From positions 14,938,328 through 15,002,327 of the forward strand of contig OX393562.1 of NCBI GenBank assembly GCA_947652115.1: DNA of 64,000 nt, given 5' to 3'. Position 1 is the stretch's first letter, and each line of letters starts with the position of its first letter. Below, piece by piece: positions 59,301-64,000 of the stretch. Source of the stretch: Blastomussa wellsi. Its lineage: Eukaryota > Cnidaria > Anthozoa > Scleractinia > Plerogyridae. The translations under genes and the position numbers were made by a program. The notes beneath the pieces are model-generated. The model did not search any database. It was not told where the DNA came from and was given only the letters and a program-made list of their open reading frames with translations.

Positions 59301-62300
59301 GGTACTTGGCTGCCTTCATGCTGGCATTGGCCAAACCCATATAAACAATGTGCTGTCCACTTTAAATGCGCCAACTTTAAATTCTGTCACTTTTAAACTG
59401 AGGGAAAGAGAGGTGGGGAAAGCTGTGGAAGGTATTGCAAAAAGTAGCTGTCAAAACTGTTTAACAAAGGAGAAAAATGAGGCCCTACAAAGTAGGGCTA
59501 CAGTTGATGAGGGTAATCTCGTTCCAGTAGCCTGTTCCTTTGACATGGGATGGCAGAGACGTGGAAAGGGACACAATTCGCGCACGGGACAAGCAGCTGT
59601 CATGAGCTTATCCTCTGGCAAAGTGTTGGACTATACAACAAGGACAAAAAGTTGCAGATTTTGTGATTGGGCAAAATCCACAGGAAAGCAACCTAAGGCC
59701 CATGACTGCCGAAAAAATCACGTAGCCTCATCAAAAGCAATGGAGCCTGATGCAGCAGTTGAATTGTTCAATAGAGCTCCTACCCAAGGTGTAAAGTTTT
59801 CAATTTACACTGGTGATGATGACTCTACAACAGAGGCACACATACGTCAAAAAGTTGCTTATGGGGTTGAAAAATTCAGTGACATAATACACATGAAAAG
59901 ATCTCTTACTACACGTTTATACAACCTCAGTCAAAATGCAAAATTTGACAGTTGTTCCCCTCTATCTCAAAAAGTGATCAATCATTTAGTGAAATGCTTT
60001 TCATATGCTATTGCCCAAAATAAGGGTGATTCAAAAGGAATTCAGGTGGCACTTGGGTGTATCGTTCCACATGCATTTGGAGACCATTCTAACTGTGCGG
60101 CTACTTGGTGTGGGTTCAAAACTGACCCAGCGTCCTACAAGCATAAAGACCTGCCCTATGGAAAAGATCTTCATGGGGAAAAGTTGCAGTCAGCTTTGAA
60201 TAACATCTTCAAAGATTACTGCACTGATGCTGTAGCAGAGAAGCTTGCACCCATGACAAACTCTCAAAGGAATGAGACTCTGAACAGTGTTGTAGGATCC
60301 AAAAATCCAAAAATAAGATTCTATGGTGGCAGCGATAGTAACGATTTTCGTATAGCCTGTGGGGTTGCTCAGACAAATTTACGATACAGTTACATAAGCA
60401 GAACCCTTGAAGCACTCAACATTGAGCCTGGCAATTTTTGCTTGAAATATGGGCAAAAAATGACTGATCAAGTTTATAAAGATAAAATCCGAAAATCGTC
60501 TTTAGATTTCAAACGGGCAAGAGCTAATAGCCATAGGCAAAACTGCTCCCAAACAGCACGAAAAGAATCAAGAGAAGGGAAAACTTACGAAACAGGAATT
60601 GGACTGAACCTTGACCTAAACCGCATCTCAACTGTCACTTCAAGTACACTGAAAGAAATCGAAAGCATCGTTCCTGAATATACTACCAGACCACCAGCAA
60701 AGCAATTCAAATATGAAGAAAGCAAAGTTTACAATATCCTAGTTTTTGACACTGAAACAACTACCACTGGAAAATCTGCTGAGCTCTGTCAACTCTCTGT
60801 TACAGATCAATCTGGCATGCATCAATTCTCAACTTATGTCTTGCCCGAGCAAGACATCGATTACTTCGCTTCTAAAGTAAATAAACTTAAAATATTCAAC
60901 ATAAATGGCGAACGAAGACTTTTCAAAGATAACAAGGAACTGTCTACTGTACCCTTGAAGGAAGCTGTGTCGAACTTTTTATCCTTTATTTCACAGTCTG
61001 TGGACAGAGCCAAGTCCCAAACTAACAAAAGCATCGACACGCTCTTGCTTGGACACAACTCATCAACCTTCGATACTCCTGTACTTTTAAGAAATTCTGG
61101 CACTGATTTCACTGAAAGATTACAGAAGATGGACATTTGTTTTGCTGATTCTCTTACGTTGTTCAAAACACTCATCAGAAAAAAACTGCCATGTTTGCAA
61201 AATTCCGATGGCACGTTTCCGAAACCCAACCAATCCTCGCTGTACAACTTCTTGTTTGCAAAATCCTTCGAAGCACATGATGCATTAGAAGATGTTCTTG
61301 CGCTGCGGAAGATAATATTTGAATCACGGCTTGAACTTTCTCTGAAAACAATAATCGAAAATTCTGGTGTTGTAAGTGCAGCCCACGCTGCCAAGGACGT
61401 GAAGTATCTTAATCATCGCCATCTTTTGATGCAGTCGTTTAAAGACAATCTCCATCATCCACAATATCTCAAGAAGAACATGGTTGAAAAAATATCCGGT
61501 AGTGGGCTGTCATTTGACGATCTGAAAATGGTGTACAGCAAGTACGGAAAAGAAGGACTGATTGCGATCCTGTCCAAACCGCCGACCACATCTTCATCGA
61601 CATCGCCACGAGTCACCAACACGCCACGAATTTTGGCTACAATAGTTAAGTACTTCGAAGAAAAGATCCAGCAATAGGTAGGAAACGCATTCTTTTAATC
61701 TTTTCTTTCTATTAATGTTGAGATATTACGTAAATAACGGTAAAAACGCCGGTGATGATTCCACATGTACTTCGAAAGATACACATGTTTACAGCTGTCG
61801 TACGCATGCGCACGTGACGACTCGCGCGTAAGGCCTGAACCACGCGTGTTTTTCTGATTTTTGTGACGTCAGCGCAAATAAATAAATGCTGATTTTCTCG
61901 CGTTCCCTTCCGTGAATTTTTTTCAAATTTGGCTCAGTTGTAACCACATACAATTCCTATAAAATGGCTAATTTTTGTTAAAATCTGTCAGAGCTAATCT
62001 AATATATTTAGAATAATGACAAATTACGGAATATTGGAAAAACCGTCTGAAGAACGCTGACTTTTTAACACTTCAAAATGTCAGGCAATATCATTTTCAT
62101 AATGTGGCAAAGTATGAAAAAATTTCACCGAAGGAAAGTTAAAATATGAAGGAGTTTTGGTGAAAATGAGGAATACATCTGTTTGTCATTAGACGAGATG
62201 TTGCCATGGTAACGGCCTTAATCCAAAAATTGACAACTAAAACATAAGCCTTATTTTAACAGGACCCATTCTGGTAAATCACTAAGGGGAAAACTTAAAG

Positions 62301-64000
62301 AGAAATTAACTATGTTTCCGTTTCTAACTCGCGCTCTATAGGGAGGGTGTTTCGAAATAACTCTAGGGAGCCACCTTAAGCAGTTTAAGAACAGGCAAAA
62401 CAAATGTCGCTCAATACATGTATGTAAACATTGCCCACTGAGCAGTAACAATAAAACTCCAGTCGCACATCTCCCATGCTTATCTCACCGAAAAAAATAA
62501 ACCAACAATACATGCTCGCTGAACGATTTTTCCAACGCACACGAACAACTGTTTACACAGAAGCAGTTCATTTTGTTTCTCCAAAAAACGTCAAGTGGTA
62601 CTTGCAGTGCACTCACGAGAAACGAGAAATTTCTCGAGTGAAAGTTCTCGTTACGTCTCGTTTCTCGCGATACGAGTCTCATTTCTTGCGAGACGGTGGT
62701 AACTTACATTTGAGCGGTATTGTTCATGTAACTCCTCCGCACCAGTCAGCTTCACTTACAGACTACCTCTTCCTTACTCGCTTTGGTTATATGATCAATC
62801 CAATAAAGGCAAGCCCGGGGCTTGCAGCCTAACTTCAACAGAGAAGTTATAATTTCAACAGTTAACCTACTTCCAATTTGTTCAGTCGTTTCTGTTCTTC
62901 TTTGGCAATCTCTTGTTCTGACTTCAATCTATCAGTGGCCTGCTAAAAAACACAACATACTGCATGTTAGTCCTGAAGGACAACTCTTCCAAGAGTAAAA
63001 TTAAATACAATTAAATGCAATGTAATTGATGGACTTAACACAAAGCATTTGTGTTTCCTTGAGAGTCAGCAGAGTTCTGCTATGGAATTACAAAAAGGTC
63101 TTCAGGGGGCACTTTGGCCCTCAAGTAAAATTTTCTGGCTGAAACACTGCCATGGAATTCGCTGAACATCAGCATACCCTTGTGGCCTGCAGTGTTTTGT
63201 GATATAAATGCACAGGTGCATCCGTTGAGTGTCTGCACTTGTTGTGGTTTGTGCTGTTCGTTCATGCACACACGCTAGTGCATGCTTTGAACTAGAATTG
63301 GTATTCCTGTGCAGTCAGCGGTCTTCTGTAATCTACATGTGTGTGGATTGCATTGTGTTAGTTGAGACGCATTTGTAGGGTTCAAATGAGTGCTGTTTCT
63401 GCCAAGTAGCTCATCTTCAGGGCTGTTCAACCTCCCTTCCCTACCTTGGTTCCAGTGTTCGTTCAGTATGATGGGTGCCCTTCTTCTCTTCCGTGTGCGG
63501 GGCTCATGGCTGGGTTGCCAGGATTTGCCAGCCATGGGAGCAGTCTCCGGCTGCCAATAGTGGAAGGTCCTGGATGTTTTTGGCACCCAGCCTCCATTTA
63601 GCAATGCAGTTGTTAACTACAGCGTTAAAAGTAAATTATTTAATGCCTAGTCCAGTACATTTTAAGTGATTTCTTACTTTGCCTTTAATTTCAAATGCCA
63701 ATTGTCTGACGGCAATGTCATAATCATCTGCCTTGGATGCTGACATCTCTTCACTGTGAGGTCCCTACAAGATGAATTTAAAACAGGATGCAGTGATCAC
63801 AGAAATACGAACCACCTTAAAAAAGCAAGAAGCCCAAAACTGCTGCCACTTTTACATTAACTCAGACTCTTTCATGAAGTTGTTATCCAATCAGAACCAA
63901 GGACAACTTCCAGTTGTCCTCTGAATGGCTAATGACTGCACAAAAGAATGTGAATTAATTAAAAGTGACAATCACACTTTTTGGATCCTTGCTGTAATCC
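41388..64000 (-). CDS. NOP14: nucleolar protein 14, ribosome biogenesis factor (5' partial)
   Basis: NOP14 is part of the small-subunit processome needed for 18S rRNA maturation. Exons (gene order): 63678-63764, 62871-62942, 55606-55688, 55228-55295, 54415-54603, 53753-53826, 52687-52744, 51224-51266, 50397-50484, 49716-49801, 48953-49059, 47120-47151, 46339-46440, 45866-45928, 45612-45702, 45315-45384, 44679-44759, 44279-44389, 43398-43431, 43126-43253, 42665-42752, 42003-42073 and 41388-41493. They total 1,932 nt, all phases fit, giving 643 residues to TGA. Landmarks: DDYDIAVRQLAFEIKG, KPKHVSADDLGD, an acidic tract (exon 54415), LLEYVGDLS, FSTSDFKHSV, LVPEAINFLCGILF, FKKEFKGAVREIRKDNQF and a basic C-terminus. 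A further piece at 63976-64000 (DYSKDPKS) may be the preceding exon, but its donor is weak. The N-terminal third is off the window. A whole transposon sits in the 62870-55689 intron. Confidence 0.95.
41640..41752 (+). repeat. SINE fragment (tRNA-like B box plus conserved core)
   Basis: GAGTTCGAGTCCTGG is a B-box-like motif followed by TTGTGTTCTTGGGCAAGAC, a phrase shared with the SINE at 50893-51152 (there on the minus strand). Lies in the NOP14 3' intron between the last two exons. Confidence 0.6.
41796..41956. repeat. foldback element with GGGGCGGATCTA ends
   Basis: Left CAGGGGCGGATCTAAG, right CTAGATCCGCCCC, plus an inner pair CAGGAGGGGAGCACC / CACCCCCTCCTCC. In the last NOP14 intron. The same terminus type occurs at 1140-1207. 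Confidence 0.65.
43611..43760. repeat. foldback element, ACATAGCCTCATC arms
   Basis: ACATAGCCTCATCTAAACAC pairs with GTGTTTAGATGAGGCTATGT; the inner pair GTTATGCAAACCC / GGGTTTGCATAAC surrounds a 15-bp centre. In a NOP14 intron. Confidence 0.85.
44970..45054. mobile_element. 85-bp perfect-hairpin element with 9-bp target duplication
   Basis: TAGTCTGAAGTGTC begins the left arm and GACACTTCAGACTA ends the right; arms of about 36 bp differ at one base. Identical CATGATAAG sits on both sides (44961-44969 and 45055-45063), a clear 9-bp target-site duplication of the Mutator-like size. In a NOP14 intron. Confidence 0.88.
45429..45592. repeat. polypurine tract in NOP14 intron
   Basis: About 160 bp almost purely G/A on the plus strand (GGAGGAGGGGGAGGGAAGGG and similar), hence C/T in the NOP14 transcript. 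It ends about 20 bp past the donor of exon 45612-45702. Such mirror-like tracts can form triplex DNA. Confidence 0.85.
46020..46255. repeat. interrupted (CTGA)n / (GGCT)n microsatellite
   Basis: Runs of ACTGACTGACTG interspersed with GGCTGACTGG and GGATGGAC variants across about 235 bp. The Ser/Gln-rich frames across it are repeat translation, not genes. Lies in a NOP14 intron. Confidence 0.9.
47186..47478. mobile_element. about 290-bp foldback element beside the 32-nt NOP14 exon
   Basis: Arms of about 135 bp: CAAGCTCATGCCGTGAGTCA pairs with TGACTCACAGCATGAGCTTG, and inward AACACGTTTTAGCA pairs with TGCTAAAACGTGTT. The centre is TTAAGGCAG. It begins about 35 bp upstream (in gene sense) of the exon 47120-47151. 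Confidence 0.82.
47660..47765. repeat. minisatellite-like GGCCAACATTGGTCAACAT units
   Basis: About five imperfect units of TGGCCAACATTGGTCAACAT with variants such as GGCCGGCATTG and GGCAAACATAGG. In a NOP14 intron. Confidence 0.7.
48218..48905. mobile_element. 688-bp TTAA-flanked foldback element with about 210-bp arms
   Basis: TTAA at 48214-48217 and 48906-48909. Ends GGTTACTTCAAACC and GGTTTGAAGTAACC. The arms remain paired for about 210 bp (left to about 48427, right from about 48699) with few mismatches, leaving an approximately 270-bp unpaired centre. No transposase. The right edge is only 47 bp from NOP14 exon 48953-49059. Confidence 0.88.
49108..49222. repeat. foldback element with AAACAC-type ends
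   Basis: GTGTTTCATCACATTTCCAA pairs with TTGGAAATGTAATGAAACAC around AGAGGTATTTTTTTAAAAAA. In a NOP14 intron, just outside exon 48953-49059. Confidence 0.75.
50541..50708. repeat. MITE copy 1, CAGGGATGTAGCTA ends
   Basis: Left CAGGGATGTAGCTAAG, right CTTAGCTACATCCCTG, inverted. The same family as 54648-54826, with shared interior phrases (GAAATTACAAAGC, GTACCTG, GAAATTAGCCGGTAG). Confidence 0.82.
50893..51152 (-). repeat. tRNA-derived SINE
   Basis: On the minus strand: GTGGCCTGATGGTCAGTATG (A-box region), CAAGAACGAGCCCTGAC (B-box-like), then TTGTGTTCTTGGGCAAGAC, a CAGGTGTATACAGGTGAATG-type core and a 3' end GGTCTGATGGGCCACCAGG. About 260 bp. Two partial relatives are in the window (28777-28850, 41640-41752). 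Confidence 0.7.
51302..52570 (-). pseudogene. RTE-like non-LTR retrotransposon, 5'-truncated reverse transcriptase
   Basis: An uninterrupted 422-codon frame covers the reverse-transcriptase core and C-terminus: AGYRKGRGTTDQIFILRNII, LNFVDFEKAFDS, GVKQGCNMSGFLF, the catalytic FADDIAL and a thumb/C-terminal region. It ends with EGKRRRGRPKTTWRRTVEKE, a hallmark of RTE-type elements. The frame extends upstream to RGITLLSVVGKVLGRI and is cut at about 52600; the endonuclease domain is missing. The 3' end at about 51292 has a short ATGATATATGATATGATGAT tail. Inserted in the NOP14 intron on the sense strand. Intact coding but lacking its endonuclease, so a dead-on-arrival copy, probably recent. Confidence 0.88.
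53957..54132. repeat. MITE with CAGGGTTGTCA ends
   Basis: Left CAGGGTTGTCA and right TGACAACCCTG, exact inverted 11-mers; the interior has CCGGCTACTCCGAATG and ATAGCCGCCTACTTTTTGG. In a NOP14 intron. Confidence 0.75.
54648..54826. repeat. MITE copy 2, CAGGGATATAGCTA ends
   Basis: Left CAGGGATATAGCTAAG, right TAGCTACATCCCTG; the interior matches copy 1 at 50541-50708 in the same orientation. Confidence 0.82.
54901..55086. repeat. MITE with AATAAACCCCTT ends
   Basis: AATAAACCCCTT at the left and AAGGGGTTTATT at the right, exact inverted 12-mers. The inner pair TGGTATATTGG / CCAATATACTGGTA supports a foldback. In a NOP14 intron. Confidence 0.8.
56998..57241. mobile_element. 244-bp TTAA-flanked non-autonomous element
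   Basis: TTAA at 56994-56997 and 57242-57245. Ends AGTGCCTATGAAATGAAAA and TTTTCATTTCATAGGCACT; the inverted pairing continues about 50 bp through GTTAAC and TTTGAAAGGCATTT. No coding sequence. It lies 0.6 kb from the autonomous TTAA element, but their termini differ. Confidence 0.88.
57881..62375 (+). mobile_element. 4.5-kb autonomous TTAA-flanked DNA transposon (Kolobok-like)
   Basis: TTAA at 57877-57880 and 62376-62379 directly flanks inverted ends GGAGGCTCCCTAGAGTT (left) and AACTCTAGGGAGCCACC (right), 16 of 17 matching. It encloses one spliced gene (57980-61677) and about 0.7 kb of 3' sequence with AATAAATAAA near 61876. TTAA duplication is typical of piggyBac and Kolobok; the transposase is not piggyBac-like, so Kolobok or a relative is favoured. 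Inserted antisense in a NOP14 intron. The open coding frame suggests a recent insertion. Confidence 0.88.
57980..61677 (+). CDS. transposase fused to a C-terminal DEDDh exonuclease (1,045 residues, three exons)
   Basis: Exons 57980-58477, 58557-58656 and 59138-61677 join in frame (phases 0 and 1) with GT-AG introns of 79 and 481 bp. Residues 1-200 are basic and Ser/Thr-rich, ending GTRFIDLDVF. Residues 200-330 hold paired cysteines (CIHC, CPVCGK, CQNC). The catalytic core is of the metazoan Mutator-like transposase family: CSFDMGWQRRGKGHNSRTG (D335), KSCRFCDWA, HDCRKNHVASSKAMEPD, YTGDDDSTTEAH (D427/D428), HSNCAATWCGFKTD, NETLNSVVGSKNPK (candidate E579). After a linker, residues 730-930 form a DEDDh 3'-5' exonuclease: VFDTETTTTG (D737, E739), LLGHNSSTFDTPVL (D845), AHDALEDVLAL (H913, D918). 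A 120-residue tail follows. The start is the first ATG after the left terminus. No frame breaks. Assignment of the catalytic E is inference. Confidence 0.88.

Larger units (their letters stand above)
56013..62715. repeat. outer inverted-repeat pair flanking the transposon-bearing region
   Basis: GCTCAAATGTAAGTTACCAC at 56013 recurs inverted as GTGGTAACTTACATTTGAGC ending at 62715. Inward of each lie palindromic TCTCGTTTCTCGCGA phrases. This could be the termini of an older, larger element later invaded by the two TTAA elements, or two unrelated copies of a small repeat. Confidence 0.5.

Noticed and set aside
60861..61394. 177-residue minus-strand frame
   Set aside because: Antisense shadow of the transposase-exonuclease exon; no motifs.

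Overview
This is a eukaryotic, intron-rich window at roughly 60% A+T, with GT-AG introns and many small foldback transposons. The host genes are conserved metazoan orthologues, and the mix of repeats (tRNA-headed SINEs, CR1/L2-like and RTE-like LINE pieces, TTAA-flanked elements) suggests a cnidarian, probably an anthozoan such as a coral or sea anemone. That placement is inference from gene and repeat style, not a database result.

Layout. (1) 292-2047 (+): last four exons of mitochondrial 4-hydroxy-2-oxoglutarate aldolase (HOGA1); its 5' part lies off the window. (2) 2048-6885: repeat-bearing intergenic DNA. (3) 6886-7407 (-): an unrecognised, highly charged 173-residue protein. (4) 7408-12796: intergenic, repeats. 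(5) 12797-22701 (-): casein kinase 1 alpha, eight exons, complete (339 residues). (6) 23615-29249 (+): nicotinamide mononucleotide adenylyltransferase, eight exons, complete (230 residues), head-to-head with the kinase. (7) 29250-32992: intergenic. (8) 32993-36375 (-): a sorting nexin of the SNX10/SNX11 type, five exons, complete (246 residues). (9) 36376-41387: intergenic, with a composite foldback element and a 5'-truncated LINE. (10) 41388-64000 (-): ribosome-biogenesis factor NOP14, 23 exons assembled (643 residues to the stop); the N-terminus is off the window. All exon chains were built by hand from homology, splice sites and phase, and every chain stays in frame.

The most striking item sits in the 7.2-kb NOP14 intron, in opposite orientation: a 4,495-bp DNA transposon (57881-62375) flanked by TTAA, with about 17-bp terminal inverted repeats. 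It carries an apparently intact three-exon gene (57980-61677) for a 1,045-residue protein. This joins a Mutator/Kolobok-type transposase (zinc-binding cysteines; candidate D335, D427/D428 and E579) to a C-terminal DEDDh 3'-5' exonuclease domain. Four further non-autonomous elements flanked by TTAA occur in the window (2911-3045, 26885-27640, 48218-48905, 56998-57241), so TTAA insertion is a theme of this locus.

The host genes do not form a pathway. They are unrelated housekeeping genes (mitochondrial glyoxylate metabolism, Wnt/CK1 signalling, NAD synthesis, endosomal trafficking, small-subunit rRNA processing). Only the CK1 alpha/NMNAT pair, about 0.9 kb apart and divergent, suggests a shared regulatory region.
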